Shown one piece after another: positions 49,075 to 59,052 of a stretch of DNA of 64,000 nt (the stretch's first letter is position 1; every line of letters starts with the position of its first letter). Under the pieces are notes generated by a model that worked only from the letters and a program-made list of their open reading frames with translations, made no database searches and was not told the origin of the DNA. Origin of the DNA: Ignavibacteria bacterium (GTDB lineage Bacteria > Bacteroidota > Ignavibacteria > Ignavibacteriales > Ignavibacteriaceae); assembly GCA_030693705.1 (NCBI GenBank), contig JAUYAB010000005.1, positions 62,001 through 126,000 on the forward strand, written 5' to 3'. The position numbers were made by a program, and so were the translations under genes.

Positions 49075-49929
49075 ATGCATACCGTCCTCGAACTCTTAAA
49101 TTTAACAACTAATTTCTTTGAACAGAAGCGAATTGATTCCGCCCGTTTAAATGCCGAACTTCTCTTAGCTGAAACATTGAAATGTAAAAGATTAGATCTT
49201 TATCTTGCCTTTGATAAACCGGTAAAGGATGAAGAGGTTAACCATTACAGGGAATTTGTAAAACGAAGGGGAAACCGTGAACCGTTGCAGTATATTCTCG
49301 GTTATGTCGAATTCTACGGTTTAGCTTTTTTAGTTAACAAAGATGTTTTGATACCGCGCCAGGAAACCGAAATACTGATTGAAACTATCCTCACTCAAAC
49401 CGATAAAGAAGCCATTATAAAAATAATGGACATTGGTACGGGCAGCGGTATCATCGCGGTATGTTTGGCTAAGCATTTACCGAACGCAAAAATAGTTGCA
49501 GTGGATAAAAGTCCGGAGGCGCTTTTAGTTGCGAAGCAAAACGCAGAAAAAAATAATGTGGCTGAAAGAATCACTTTTATAAAAAACGATGTCTTGAATT
49601 CACTCTTAAATATCGATGAGAAATTTGATCTTATAGTTTCTAATCCGCCGTATGTTTCGCAAAAAGAATTTTCTTCTCTGCAAAAAGAAATTGTAGCGCA
49701 TGAACCCGATTTTGCTGTGACAGATTTTTCAGACGGCTTAACTTTTTACAGAAAAATTATTGAGTCATCAAAAGCTCATCTAAACGAAAATGGTAAAATA
49801 TTTTTCGAGGTTGGTGCGGGGCAAGCAGAGCAAGTAAAATCAATTTTCGAAGTAAATAGTTTTTCTTCGATACAAATCCGGAAAGATTATAGCGGTATTG
49901 ACCGGGTTGTAAAAGGGGAGATGAAATGA
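49075..49929 (+). CDS. prmC: Peptide chain release factor N5-glutamine methyltransferase
   Basis: Methylates the GGQ glutamine of release factors. The 284 residues contain [13 protein letters not shown], the SAM loop [13 protein letters not shown] and the catalytic SNPPYVS. The length and order fit PrmC. The upstream 104-bp gap is AT-rich without a certain promoter. Its stop overlaps the dtd start (ATGA), so the two are coupled. Confidence 0.95.
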   Translation: MHTVLELLNLTTNFFEQKRIDSARLNAELLLAETLKCKRLDLYLAFDKPVKDEEVNHYREFVKRRGNREPLQYILGYVEFYGLAFLVNKDVLIPRQETEILIETILTQTDKEAIIKIMDIGTGSGIIAVCLAKHLPNAKIVAVDKSPEALLVAKQNAEKNNVAERITFIKNDVLNSLLNIDEKFDLIVSNPPYVSQKEFSSLQKEIVAHEPDFAVTDFSDGLTFYRKIIESSKAHLNENGKIFFEVGAGQAEQVKSIFEVNSFSSIQIRKDYSGIDRVVKGEMK

Positions 49930-50381
49930 GAGCGTTGGTTCAGCGCGTAAGCGAAGGTTCGGTTACTATTGAGAGTGAAAAATTTAATGCGGAAATTGGA
50001 AAAGGATTTGTATTGCTGCTTGGGATTAGATCGACCGACACTGTTGACGACGTAGCTTTTGTAGCAGATAAATGCTGTAATCTGCGAATCTTTGAAGATG
50101 AACATGAGAAAATGAATCTTTCCATCAAAGATGTAGATGGAGAAATTTTGATCGTTTCTCAATTTACTTTGTATGGCGATGCTCAAAAAGGAAATCGTCC
50201 AAGCTTTACCGATGCGGCTAAACCGGAGATCGCGATTCCCTTATATGAAAAATTTGTTGAAAGAATGAAGCATAATTTAGGTGAAGTAAAAATAAAAACC
50301 GGGATATTCGGGGCAATGATGAAAGTTAAAATACTAAACGATGGACCGGTCACAATTATGATCGAATCAAAAATGAAATAA
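49926..50381 (+). CDS. dtd: D-aminoacyl-tRNA deacylase
   Basis: Removes D-amino acids wrongly attached to tRNA. The 151 residues have [13 protein letters not shown] at the start, the [17 protein letters not shown] motif (about residues 78-94) and the C-terminal [11 protein letters not shown], which holds the Gly-cisPro-type NDGPVT selectivity loop. It is coupled to prmC by a 4-bp overlap. Confidence 0.95.
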   Translation: MRALVQRVSEGSVTIESEKFNAEIGKGFVLLLGIRSTDTVDDVAFVADKCCNLRIFEDEHEKMNLSIKDVDGEILIVSQFTLYGDAQKGNRPSFTDAAKPEIAIPLYEKFVERMKHNLGEVKIKTGIFGAMMKVKILNDGPVTIMIESKMK

Positions 50382-50384
50382 CAA

Positions 50385-51302
50385 ATGGAAAAATCGGATC
50401 ATCATATTCTTCTTCTTTTTCTTGACGGTGTTGGTATCGGGAAAAAAAATTTTGAATGGAATCCATTTTTCAAATACAACTTTAAAACTTTTACGGATAT
50501 TTTCGGAACGATTCCGCACCTTGAAAACTATCCGCTTTCAAATGGAAAAATATTTCTCTCCGGAGTTGATGCATCAATGGGAATTGCCGGGTTGCCACAA
50601 AGCGGAACAGGGCAAACATCAATTTTCTGTGGAGTAAAAGCTCCGCAAATTATTAATAAGCATTTTGGACCGTTTCCATATTCTACTTTGATCCCAATAA
50701 TCAAAGAGAAAAATATTTTTAAATATTTTCTGGATAAGAATGAGAAAGTCACTTTTGCTAACGCTTATCCACAAGTATTTTTTGATTATATCAACTCCGG
50801 TAAAAAACGGCTAAGCGTGACCACGTTGAGTTGCAATCTTAACGGTATGCATCTTAACGGATATGATGATGTTGTGAAAGGTGAAGCGCTTACCGCTGAA
50901 ATTACCAACGCTCGCTGGAACACAAAACTTGGCTACGATCTCCCGATCATTTCAGCGAGGCTGGCAGCTGAAAATCTTCTTAAAATTTCTTACAAAAATT
51001 CATTTACTGCTTTCGAGTATTTTTTAACAGATCATCTTGGGCATGGAAGGTATGACGAAGATATCGAAGGAACATTTAGAATTCTCGATGAATTTCTTCA
51101 CACAATATTTACACAATATGACGAAGAAAAACTTTCTATCATTCTCTGTTCCGACCATGGCAATGTTGAGGATTTATCGATGAAGACACATACAACAAAT
51201 CCTTCTTTGTTGATAATTGCCGGACGGAAGGCAAAAATTGCTTCTGAAAACATCAACGATTTGTCTGATATAAAACATTCAATTATCAATCATTTATGCT
51301 GA
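50385..51302 (+). CDS. Alkaline-phosphatase-superfamily metalloenzyme (phosphopentomutase/iPGM-like)
   Basis: A 305-residue protein of the iPGM/phosphopentomutase/alkaline phosphatase fold. Metal ligands are visible in LLFLDGVGIGKKN, the nucleophile region LPQSGTGQTSIFCG, TDHLGHGRYDED and CSDHGNVEDLSMKTHTTNP. Substrate unknown; it is usually annotated as a metalloenzyme. It overlaps the comEC start by 7 bp. Confidence 0.8.
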   Translation: MEKSDHHILLLFLDGVGIGKKNFEWNPFFKYNFKTFTDIFGTIPHLENYPLSNGKIFLSGVDASMGIAGLPQSGTGQTSIFCGVKAPQIINKHFGPFPYSTLIPIIKEKNIFKYFLDKNEKVTFANAYPQVFFDYINSGKKRLSVTTLSCNLNGMHLNGYDDVVKGEALTAEITNARWNTKLGYDLPIISARLAAENLLKISYKNSFTAFEYFLTDHLGHGRYDEDIEGTFRILDEFLHTIFTQYDEEKLSIILCSDHGNVEDLSMKTHTTNPSLLIIAGRKAKIASENINDLSDIKHSIINHLC

Positions 51303-53704
51303 AGCATTATCCATTAATCGGTATAAACTTCGGGTTTGTTTTGGGGATTATTTCTCAGTCAGTATGTCAAATTGATTTTTTTCTCCTCATTATCTTTTTC
51401 TGCCTCTCAATTGTTTTGGTCGTTATCATTTGGAAAATAACCAGCAAAACGCGAAAGAAGGAAATTCCTTCATTTATTTATGTGCTTGTTCCGGTCTTCG
51501 TCTTTGGAATGCTTCTTTTTCAAATTCAAAATAAAGATGAAGTTCATTATCCACTTGCCGGGCAACTTGTGAGAAATGTAAAAATGGTTGGGCGTATTTC
51601 TGTAATTGAGTTGAAGAGGGAAAATGATTTTTCTTTTAAACTTAATACGGATTCGATTGTAACGGATAGCGAAAAAGTTATCGGCTCATTTAAGATTATT
51701 TGTCGTGTTAAAAATGCCAATCAAAAAGAATTCTTTCAACTTTACAATAAACTAAATCCCGGGAATGTTGTATCAGTGCTGGGAACATATAACAAAGGAA
51801 AAGGAACTCGCAATCCGGGAGAGTTCGATTATCGCGCTTACTTACTAAGGCAAGGAGTAACAGGTTTTCTTTCAGTTAAAAATCCTCAAGATATTGTAGT
51901 TATAAATTCCACAGTTTCCTCATTTCCTTCATGGGTATTTTCAATTAGAAAAAGTATTGCGAACAAAATTGATGAACTACAACAGCCACAATCCGTGGGA
52001 TTATTAAAAGGGTTGGTACTTGGAGATAAAAGTGAAATTGATAATGAAACGAAAATGGAATTCATTAATTCCGGTGTAGCGCACGTACTGGCGGTTTCAG
52101 GGCAACAAGTTGGATTTATCGCAATAATATTTATCATTCTCTTTGGAAGGGTTAATATTTATTTGCGCACAGCTTTAACAATTATATCACTTATTTTCTT
52201 TTTGCTGATAACCGGATTGCAAGCGGCGGTTCTGCGCGCTACGATAATGGCTTTTGTCGTCTTTGCCGCTTCGTTAACCGGAAGAGAAATAAACGCATGG
52301 AATACTATTGCAATTGCAGCGTTAATAATTTTATTGAACGATGTGAATCAACTCTTCGACCCCGGTTTTCAACTTTCTTTTGTTGCTGTTATGGCAACCA
52401 TTGGACTCTATCCATATTTTTCAGTTTGGTTAAAAGAATTAAATCTGAAAAATAAATTTGTTAAAGAACTGCTGATAATGTTTTTTATGTCGCTGGCGGC
52501 GCAGATTGGAGTGCTTCCATTTACGAATTTTTATTTTGGAAAAATTTCAATTGTTTCACTTATTGCAAATCTGTTTGTGATTCCGGCGATTTCGGTTATT
52601 CTTGCAAATGCAATGTTGATGTTATTTGTTTCACTTATTTCAATTCAAGTTGCAGCTATTTTTGCTCTGGCTGGTGATGGAATAACGGCGTTACTTTACT
52701 ATTTAATAAAAATATCTGCAACACAAGATTTCTCTTTCATTCGCGTTCCAAATTTCTCATTGCAAGATGCAGTCATCTTTTATTGTTTCCTCTTTTTTCT
52801 AATTCTCACTCTTCGTTATACAAAACGGATTGTCACAAAATTGATTTTGGTATTTTTAGTTTCAGTTAATACCGTTGTTTTTTGCTCGCTAGATAATAAA
52901 TCTATTTTACCGGATGAAAGACTTTCGGTTGTAATGATAGATGTGGGGCAAGGCGATGCTTTTCTTATCAAGCTTCCGGATGGGAAAACCATGTTAATTG
53001 ATGGAGGAAGTTCGCAGTTCAATTATGATAATGGTGCGCGGGTGATAATCCCGCTTCTGGATTATCTCGGTATTTCGAAAATAGATTATGGATTTATCTC
53101 TCACATGGATACCGATCATTTTGCCGGATTTGTTTCATTGGTAAATCAAAATCGAGTGAAGAAAATCGTTAAACCTGATATCGATTCGACAGATAAAAAC
53201 GATTTTCATTTTGAACAGCTTCTCGCACTAAAAAATATTCCGTTTACTTATTACCGCGATACTACTATTGCGGATGAAGGGGCAAGAGTTTATTTCCTAT
53301 GTGATACGCACAAACCACCGGTAAGTAATTTTAAGATAAATGACAGAAGCGGGATAATGAAGATTGTTTACGGAAAAAACTCGTTTCTTTTTGTAGGAGA
53401 TGCTCACGTGAAAATGGAAAATTACTTAACCGCCCGGTGGAATAATTTTTTAGATGTTGATGTTTTAAAAGCAGGACATCACGGAAGTAAGACAAGTTCC
53501 GGCGAAAATTTTCTTAATTTTGTAAAACCAAATATCAGTTTGATTAGTGTCGGCGAGCAAAATAAATTTGGTCATCCATCGCAAGTTGTTTTGGATCGAT
53601 TGAGAAATCTTAACTCACAACTTCTACGAAGTGATGAAGAAGGTGCGGTGATACTTCAATCAGATGGAGATGAAATTAAAAAGGTAAATTGGAAAAACAT
53701 TTAA
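51296..53704 (+). CDS. comEC: ComEC/Rec2-type DNA internalisation protein
   Basis: An 802-residue inner-membrane channel protein for DNA uptake. Two N-terminal helices, a DUF4131 region, the Competence domain starting near residue 215 with GLVLGDKSEID and HVLAVSGQQVGF, about eight more helices, and a C-terminal metallo-beta-lactamase domain (from about residue 548) with MIDVGQGDAF, HMDTDHFAGF and AGHHGSKTSSGE. Full-length by family standards. It starts 7 bp inside the metalloenzyme gene. Together with comF it suggests natural competence. Confidence 0.93.
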   Translation: MLKHYPLIGINFGFVLGIISQSVCQIDFFLLIIFFCLSIVLVVIIWKITSKTRKKEIPSFIYVLVPVFVFGMLLFQIQNKDEVHYPLAGQLVRNVKMVGRISVIELKRENDFSFKLNTDSIVTDSEKVIGSFKIICRVKNANQKEFFQLYNKLNPGNVVSVLGTYNKGKGTRNPGEFDYRAYLLRQGVTGFLSVKNPQDIVVINSTVSSFPSWVFSIRKSIANKIDELQQPQSVGLLKGLVLGDKSEIDNETKMEFINSGVAHVLAVSGQQVGFIAIIFIILFGRVNIYLRTALTIISLIFFLLITGLQAAVLRATIMAFVVFAASLTGREINAWNTIAIAALIILLNDVNQLFDPGFQLSFVAVMATIGLYPYFSVWLKELNLKNKFVKELLIMFFMSLAAQIGVLPFTNFYFGKISIVSLIANLFVIPAISVILANAMLMLFVSLISIQVAAIFALAGDGITALLYYLIKISATQDFSFIRVPNFSLQDAVIFYCFLFFLILTLRYTKRIVTKLILVFLVSVNTVVFCSLDNKSILPDERLSVVMIDVGQGDAFLIKLPDGKTMLIDGGSSQFNYDNGARVIIPLLDYLGISKIDYGFISHMDTDHFAGFVSLVNQNRVKKIVKPDIDSTDKNDFHFEQLLALKNIPFTYYRDTTIADEGARVYFLCDTHKPPVSNFKINDRSGIMKIVYGKNSFLFVGDAHVKMENYLTARWNNFLDVDVLKAGHHGSKTSSGENFLNFVKPNISLISVGEQNKFGHPSQVVLDRLRNLNSQLLRSDEEGAVILQSDGDEIKKVNWKNI

Positions 53705-53721
53705 CAAATTATTTATCGTAG

Positions 53722-53739
53722 CGCAGAATCCATTCTGCG
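53722..53739 (+). repeat. Perfect palindrome between comEC and purE
   Basis: CGCAGAAT (53722-53729) and ATTCTGCG (53732-53739) form a perfect 8-bp inverted repeat with a 2-base loop in the 62-bp gap, preceded by TCGTAG. No T-run follows on the plus strand, so it is not a typical terminator; it resembles a REP-like palindrome. Confidence 0.5.
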
Positions 53740-53766
53740 TAAAATATTCAATTAGAAAAGAGAAAA

Positions 53767-54264
53767 ATGATGAAGACTCAAAAACCAATCGTCGGCGTTA
53801 TTATGGGAAGCGATTCCGATCTTCCGGTAATGAAAGAAGCAACCGATATTTTACAGCAATTCAATATTCCGTTTGAAGTTAAAATAATTTCGGCGCATCG
53901 CTCGCCTGATATTTTAGCAAGCTTTGGAAAAGAAGCTCACAAAAGGGGAATGAAAGTTATTATTGCCGGTGCCGGTGGAGCTGCACATCTGCCAGGTGTC
54001 ACGGCTGCTTTTACTCCACTGCCGGTAATTGGAATTCCGGTAAAAGCAAAATCATTGGATGGATTAGATTCGCTTCTTTCAATTGTGCAAATGCCGGCTG
54101 GTGTTCCGGTTGCTACTGTTGGAATTAATCAAGCGAAGAATGCAGGTTTGTTAGCGGTGCAAATGTTGGCTATAAGTGATAGTAATCTTCTAAAAAAAAT
54201 GTTGGCTTATAAGAAAAAATTAAGTGAAGAATCTCAAAAGAAGAATGAAAAACTTAATCTGTAA
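53767..54264 (+). CDS. purE: N5-carboxyaminoimidazole ribonucleotide mutase
   Basis: A purine-synthesis enzyme interconverting N5-CAIR and CAIR. The 165 residues have [26 protein letters not shown] and [11 protein letters not shown], the class I PurE active-site blocks. Two consecutive ATG codons begin the gene; the first is used. Its 3' end overlaps the convergent gatA by 11 bp. No purK is adjacent. Confidence 0.95.
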   Translation: MMKTQKPIVGVIMGSDSDLPVMKEATDILQQFNIPFEVKIISAHRSPDILASFGKEAHKRGMKVIIAGAGGAAHLPGVTAAFTPLPVIGIPVKAKSLDGLDSLLSIVQMPAGVPVATVGINQAKNAGLLAVQMLAISDSNLLKKMLAYKKKLSEESQKKNEKLNL

Positions 54265-55687
54265 GAATTTCATTTTCTAAAATTACTCCAAGTAGTAAAA
54301 GTTTTTCTTCTTCAAACTGATTTGCCAACAATTGCAAACCTATCGGCAAATTGTTTTTATCTTTTCCAATCGGAATATTTATTCCCGGAATTCCTGCGAG
54401 ATTTGCAGAAGTAGTAAAAATATCGCTCAAATACATTTCAAGCGGATCGGTGGTTTTTTCACCAAGCTTAAAGGCTGTGGTTGGAGTTGTTGGGGTTAAC
54501 AAAACATCAACTTTGGAAAAAGCTTTGATGAAATCATCTTTTATTTTTCGCCTTACTTGCTGCGCTTTTTTATAATAAGCATCGTAATAACCGGAAGATA
54601 AAACGTAAGTGCCGAGCATGATTCGTCGTTTTACTTCGCTGCCAAATCCTTCCGAACGGGAAGACTTATACATTTTTGCTAACGAAGAACTTTGCTTTGA
54701 ACGATAACCATACCGCGCTCCGTCAAATCGCGCAAGATTGGAAGAAGCTTCAGCAGTTGTTAAAATATAATAAGTCGCAATTGCAAATTCTGTGTGAGGA
54801 AGTGAAACTTCTTCTACTGAAAAATTCTTTTCCTTTAGTTTTTGAATTACCGATTCAATCTTGACTTTTATCTCCGCAGATAATCCTTCGGCAAAATATT
54901 CTTTTGGAATTCCGATTCTCAATTTTTGTTCATCATTTCGAAGAAGCGTGGAGTACGATTTTGTTTCTGTTTTAATTGATGTCGAATCATTTTTGTCATG
55001 TCCCGCAAGCACTTCGAGGACGAGTGCAATATCTTCAACTGAATTTGCAAACGGACCAATGCTATCGAATGAAGAGGCGAACGCAGTTAATCCGAAACGG
55101 GAGACAAGTCCGTAGGTGGGCTTCAATCCGTAAATTCCGCAAAACGCAGCAGGTTGGCGAATTGAGCCGCCGGTATCAGTCCCTAGAGAAACATCGCAAA
55201 GATTTGCCGCAACAGCCGCAGCCGAACCGCCGCTTGAACCGCCGGTAACACGGGTTTCATCAACCGGATTTTTTACCGCACCGAAAGCAGAATTTTCATT
55301 CGATGAACCCATGGCGAATTCATCACAGTTTGTTTTACCGATAATAATTGCATCTTCATCAATTAATTTTTGTACTGCTGTAGCGGTGTAAAGAGAGGTA
55401 AAGTTTTCTAAAATTTTTGAAGAGCAGGTAAGCGGTTTATCTTTTATTGCAAGAACGTCCTTTATCGCAATCACCATTCCGGCAAGTTTTCCGGCAGAAC
55501 CTTTTGAAATTTTCTGTTGAACTTCTTCTGCCCGCTGCAATGCTTCTTCAACAAAAAGAGAATTGAAGGCATTCAATTTTTTTCTTTCTTCTATTCGCGA
55601 AAGAAATTCTTGAACATTTTCAACCAAAGAGAATTTCTCCTCATTTAGAAGTCGTAACTTTTCGCTGTGATTTTTATAACTAATCAA
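54254..55687 (-). CDS. gatA: Asp-tRNA(Asn)/Glu-tRNA(Gln) amidotransferase subunit A
   Basis: The amidase subunit that releases ammonia from glutamine for tRNA-dependent amidation. The 477 residues hold the Ser-cisSer-Lys triad: Lys in [12 protein letters not shown], and [13 protein letters not shown] plus [18 protein letters not shown] with the serines. It begins with TTG (TTGATTAGT). It converges with purE. gatC lies at 22.9 kb on the other strand; gatB is not seen. Confidence 0.94.
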   Translation of the reverse strand: MISYKNHSEKLRLLNEEKFSLVENVQEFLSRIEERKKLNAFNSLFVEEALQRAEEVQQKISKGSAGKLAGMVIAIKDVLAIKDKPLTCSSKILENFTSLYTATAVQKLIDEDAIIIGKTNCDEFAMGSSNENSAFGAVKNPVDETRVTGGSSGGSAAAVAANLCDVSLGTDTGGSIRQPAAFCGIYGLKPTYGLVSRFGLTAFASSFDSIGPFANSVEDIALVLEVLAGHDKNDSTSIKTETKSYSTLLRNDEQKLRIGIPKEYFAEGLSAEIKVKIESVIQKLKEKNFSVEEVSLPHTEFAIATYYILTTAEASSNLARFDGARYGYRSKQSSSLAKMYKSSRSEGFGSEVKRRIMLGTYVLSSGYYDAYYKKAQQVRRKIKDDFIKAFSKVDVLLTPTTPTTAFKLGEKTTDPLEMYLSDIFTTSANLAGIPGINIPIGKDKNNLPIGLQLLANQFEEEKLLLLGVILENEILTD

Positions 55688-55727
55688 AGAAATCCTTTTG
55701 TAATTTTAGAAATGGAGAGTTTGTAGA

Positions 55728-55907
55728 TTATTTCTTATCATCAATTGAATTTTTAATTTCTTCTTCAACTTCATTTAAAGATCGTTTAAAATCTTTAATT
55801 CCTTTCCCGATACTCTGCATCATTTCAGGAAGCTTCTTGGGTCCAAAAAGAAGAAGAGCGATAACTCCAATTACAATAATTTCCGTAGCGCCGATATTAC
55901 CAAACAT
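55728..55907 (-). CDS. tatA: TatA/TatE family translocase subunit (second copy)
   Basis: A 59-residue protein read directly from the minus strand: MFGNIGATEIIVIG, then LLLFGPKKLPEMMQSIGKGIKDF and a charged tail ending IDDKK. One membrane helix (about residues 6-21), the FGPKKLPE hinge and an amphipathic helix are typical of TatA. It forms the twin-arginine translocation pore with TatC, which is not in the window. It starts 4 bp after the other tatA stop. Confidence 0.9.
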   Translation of the reverse strand: MFGNIGATEIIVIGVIALLLFGPKKLPEMMQSIGKGIKDFKRSLNEVEEEIKNSIDDKK

Positions 55908-55910
55908 ACA

Positions 55911-56102
55911 TTAGTCTTTTTTTTCTGATGATTTATCCTTGTCGGAAATTTTATTTCCGCTGTCTTCATCCTTCATCCCTTTTTTGAATTCTTTTATTCC
56001 TTTGCCAATACCCTGAGCGAGTTCGGGAATTTTCTTGGCGCCAAATAAAAGCACTACAATAAAGATAACGATGATTATTTCAGTTGTTCCAATATTACCC
56101 AT
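55911..56102 (-). CDS. tatA: TatA/TatE family translocase subunit (first copy)
   Basis: A 63-residue TatA: MGNIGTTEIIIVIF, the hinge LLFGAKKIPELAQGIGKGIKEF and a charged Lys/Asp/Ser tail. One membrane helix then an amphipathic helix. It is a tandem paralogue of the next gene, from which it differs in the FGAKK versus FGPKK hinge. It is 11 bp downstream of purQ. Confidence 0.92.
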   Translation of the reverse strand: MGNIGTTEIIIVIFIVVLLFGAKKIPELAQGIGKGIKEFKKGMKDEDSGNKISDKDKSSEKKD

Positions 56103-56113
56103 GATTGATCCTT

Positions 56114-56809
56114 CTATTTAATAAAATTCTTTAATAATGAATTAAAAATTTGCATCCCGTCGGTTTTGCCAAGTAATCCATCACTGCTTCTTTCAGGATG
56201 AGGCATCATCCCGAAAACATTTCCACTTTTGTTCATAATTCCGGCTATATTTTTAATCGAGCCATTTGGATTATATTCATCTGATATTTCAGCTTTAGAT
56301 GAAGAATATCTGAACAAGATTTGATTATTCTGTTGAAGAGATTTCAACGTTTCGTCATCGGTAAAATAGTTTCCTTCACCGTGCGCTATTGGCGTCATCA
56401 ACGTTTTTTTCTCAAGTGATTTTGTCAAAAGAGAACTATCATTTACCGCTGTAATGTAAATATCTTTGCAAATGAATTTCAAATTTTTATTTTTGATCAG
56501 TGTGCCGGGGAGAAGACCCGATTCGGTTAAAATTTGAAATCCGTTACAGATACCGAAAACTACTCCACCTTTGTTTGCGAAATCAATAACCGAATTCATA
56601 ATTGGCGAAAGTTTCGCCACTGCACCGGTTCGAATATAATCTCCGTAGGAAAATCCGCCTGGAAGAATTATCACATCACAATTTTGAAGATTGGTATCTT
56701 TGTGCCATAAATAAACTGTTTCTTGGTCCAAAATATGTTTTAAAACATGATAAGAGTCGTGATCGCAATTTGAACCGGGAAAAACAACAACACCGAATTT
56801 AAGCTTCAT
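56114..56809 (-). CDS. purQ: Phosphoribosylformylglycinamidine synthase, glutaminase subunit
   Basis: Supplies ammonia for FGAM synthesis in the PurSQL complex. The 231 residues carry the nucleophile elbow FGICNGFQIL (Cys) and the His/Glu pair in MMPHPERSSD, with FPGSNCDHDSY at the start. Small PurS-dependent form. It overlaps purS by 11 bp. purL is not in the window. Confidence 0.95.
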   Translation of the reverse strand: MKLKFGVVVFPGSNCDHDSYHVLKHILDQETVYLWHKDTNLQNCDVIILPGGFSYGDYIRTGAVAKLSPIMNSVIDFANKGGVVFGICNGFQILTESGLLPGTLIKNKNLKFICKDIYITAVNDSSLLTKSLEKKTLMTPIAHGEGNYFTDDETLKSLQQNNQILFRYSSSKAEISDEYNPNGSIKNIAGIMNKSGNVFGMMPHPERSSDGLLGKTDGMQIFNSLLKNFIK

Positions 56810-57056
56810 CTACCTTGTCTAAATTAATTTCAAAATCTTCCATAGAGGGATTGCTTAATAACTTAGAACAAAATTCGGAAACTTCCTGCTTTGCAATTTC
56901 TAAATCGGAAACATTAACTAAAAATTCAACTTGTTTATCGATTCGGACATTTGTAATATTTTTGAATCCAAGGAGAACTGCGCCGTGCTCGGCAGCTTTT
57001 CCTTGCGGGTCTAAAATGGATTTTTTTCTTGTTATGATAACTTTTGCTTTGAACAA
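56799..57056 (-). CDS. purS: Phosphoribosylformylglycinamidine synthase subunit PurS
   Basis: The 85-residue structural subunit bridging PurQ and small PurL. It shows VIITRKKSILDPQGKAAEHG and FEINLDKVDEA at the C-terminus, in line with the family. It overlaps purQ and lies 11 bp after pssA. Presence of PurS implies the three-part FGAM synthase. Confidence 0.92.
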   Translation of the reverse strand: MFKAKVIITRKKSILDPQGKAAEHGAVLLGFKNITNVRIDKQVEFLVNVSDLEIAKQEVSEFCSKLLSNPSMEDFEINLDKVDEA

Positions 57057-57067
57057 GGGAAGCCTTC

Positions 57068-57784
57068 TTATTTTTTAAACTTCAAATAAACTGAATTAAT
57101 AATACCAAAGAGAACGATGAAAAGAAAGATTAAGAAAATTGCTCTTCCTTCAGTAAGAAAAAGCGCCACCAAACTAATAGCGAAAAAAGAAAAATGAAAT
57201 GGTTTTTCTTTTACACCACGCTTGGTAAAATGGGGTAAAGTCTCATACCTGAAACGGCTGACCATCAGAACTGCCAGAGAGAGCACTAATGAAATTGTGT
57301 ATAGATTATAAGAAGAGGAAAGATAATTGTCTGTTCCAAAAACCAGCACATAAGCCGCAAGCGTTAAAGCTGCAGCGGGAATCGGAAGTCCCACAAAATA
57401 TTCTTTCTTGAATCCTACCAACTGCGTATTAAATCTTGCTAATCTGAACGCGCCGCAGAGGAGAAAAATTCCGGCAAAAATAATCCCCGGAGTTCCTAGT
57501 CTATTTAATCCGATTTCATAAATTAAAAACGCCGGCGCAACTCCAAAACTGACCACATCGGAAAGAGAATCGAGTTCAACTCCAAATTGACTGCTTGATT
57601 TAGTTATTCGAGCGGCAACGCCGTCAAGCGCATCAAAGATTGCGGCGGCGCCTATTAACCATGCGGCTAAATCATAATTTTGCTGAGCTGTATAGATGAT
57701 GGATAAGAAGCCGCAAAAAAGATTCAGCGAAGTAAACGAATTTGGGAAAATCCGTTTCGTCGGTTTCATGTTTTGTAAAGTCAT
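57068..57784 (-). CDS. pssA: CDP-diacylglycerol--serine O-phosphatidyltransferase
   Basis: Makes phosphatidylserine at the inner membrane. The 238 residues have about seven helices and the CDP-alcohol phosphotransferase signature DALDGVAARITKSSSQFG followed by ELDSLSDVVSFG (D-x2-DG-x2-AR-x8-G-x3-D-x3-D). It overlaps psd by 4 bp; the two enzymes act in sequence to give phosphatidylethanolamine. Confidence 0.94.
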   Translation of the reverse strand: MTLQNMKPTKRIFPNSFTSLNLFCGFLSIIYTAQQNYDLAAWLIGAAAIFDALDGVAARITKSSSQFGVELDSLSDVVSFGVAPAFLIYEIGLNRLGTPGIIFAGIFLLCGAFRLARFNTQLVGFKKEYFVGLPIPAAALTLAAYVLVFGTDNYLSSSYNLYTISLVLSLAVLMVSRFRYETLPHFTKRGVKEKPFHFSFFAISLVALFLTEGRAIFLIFLFIVLFGIINSVYLKFKK

Positions 57785-58440
57785 TTTAAACCTATTTTAG
57801 ATTCAAACAAAATTGTTTCTCCGGCAGACACTTTATCTCCTTTTTTTAACGATGTTGTGAAAGTATCAGGAACAATAACATCAACCCGGCTGCCGAATTT
57901 GATCATCCCAAATCTCTTTCCAACCTCAACCTCGTCTCCTAATTTTAATTCCGATACAATTCTTCGGGCTACGAAACCCGCAATTTGTGTGTAGAGTACT
58001 TTCCCGATTTTCCCGGTAATACCGATTTCATTTCTCTCATTCTTTTCAGAAGCTTTATCATCATAGGCAACTAAATACTCACCTTTATGGTATTGCAAAT
58101 ATTCAACCTTACCACTTATCGGAATGCGGTTAACGTGTACGTTCAATGGAGACATGAAGATCGAGATCTGTTTAGCTTTCCCTTTAAGAAATTTTTCTTC
58201 CATTACATCTTTGATAAAAAGAACTGTACCGTCAGCAGGTGAAATTACAAGATTTTCTCCGTCGGGTGTGATTCGCTCTGGATCGCGGAAGAAGTTTAAA
58301 GTAAAAACTAATAAAAAAATAATCACCGCCGTAAGGATTATTCTAACCGGAAGAGAATGAATAAAAAAACTCACAATTACAAGTACCAAACAGAAGGCGA
58401 CAACCACACTTATCGTACTATAACCATATTTTGTAATCAT
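57781..58440 (-). CDS. psd: Phosphatidylserine decarboxylase
   Basis: Converts phosphatidylserine to phosphatidylethanolamine. The 219-residue archaeal/PSD-A type has two N-terminal helices, the central HVNRIPISGKVEYL, and the self-cleavage site FGSRVDVIVP near residue 188 whose serine becomes the pyruvoyl group. Directly upstream of pssA with a 4-bp overlap, and one base from the PurC-like gene. Confidence 0.94.
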   Translation of the reverse strand: MITKYGYSTISVVVAFCLVLVIVSFFIHSLPVRIILTAVIIFLLVFTLNFFRDPERITPDGENLVISPADGTVLFIKDVMEEKFLKGKAKQISIFMSPLNVHVNRIPISGKVEYLQYHKGEYLVAYDDKASEKNERNEIGITGKIGKVLYTQIAGFVARRIVSELKLGDEVEVGKRFGMIKFGSRVDVIVPDTFTTSLKKGDKVSAGETILFESKIGLK

Positions 58441-59052
58441 TTAACGTTGAACGCTTTCTTGGAAAAGTTCTAAGTATTTTTTTATCGATGACGGAGTTGA
58501 CAACAAAAATTCATTTTCCGGTTCGTCTTTGGGGATAAGCTTAAACGAGTCGGGAGAAAATCGCCCGAGCAGAACAATTTTATCTCTGCTTTTTCCGAAC
58601 GTACAAACCATTTCAGACAAAAGTAAATTTCTTCTTTCAAAATAAGATTTAAGGATCACATTAACTTTTGTGGCAATTCTTCCAATCATTTTAAAATCTG
58701 CCAGAGGAAGAATGCCAAAGGAAATGATATGATGCTCATTTAGCTGATAATTAGAATCAGAGCTAAGATAGTTTTCAAATACGGGAACCTGAAGCGGAGT
58801 ATTTTTTCCCAATGCGAACATTTTAGAGAAATTTTTATTCGAAGTATTAAGGATTTTAATGTAAACGGGAAATTCTTCAGTTGGAACCATCTTCAAATTT
58901 CCTGCCGCATGTATCTGTTCATAAGCAACCGGAATATGGTACTCTTTAACATACTCGAAAAAAAAAGCGTTTACTTTGGCGGAGAACTCGCCGTAATCCT
59001 TAATTTTTTTCCGTGTTTTTGAGTCTATCACAAAAAAATCATCAAACGTCAA
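58441..59052 (-). CDS. Degenerate SAICAR synthetase (PurC)-like protein
   Basis: A 203-residue protein not clearly named. Its order of segments resembles PurC: GEFSAKVNAFFFEYVKEYHIPV parallels the GELNNRISA...L...IPT region (shown here in parts), PVYIKILNTSNKNFSK parallels EVVVRN..AGS, LNEHHIISFGI parallels NEDHI...G, and RFSPDSFKLI parallels DE-SPD-CRLW. Several catalytic positions differ (VRN to KIL, DE to GR). The start is uncertain: TTG at 59052 is used, but PurC-like residues may continue upstream in the same frame for about 25 codons without an ATG. It heads a run with psd, pssA, purS and purQ. Confidence 0.55.
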   Translation of the reverse strand: MTFDDFFVIDSKTRKKIKDYGEFSAKVNAFFFEYVKEYHIPVAYEQIHAAGNLKMVPTEEFPVYIKILNTSNKNFSKMFALGKNTPLQVPVFENYLSSDSNYQLNEHHIISFGILPLADFKMIGRIATKVNVILKSYFERRNLLLSEMVCTFGKSRDKIVLLGRFSPDSFKLIPKDEPENEFLLSTPSSIKKYLELFQESVQR

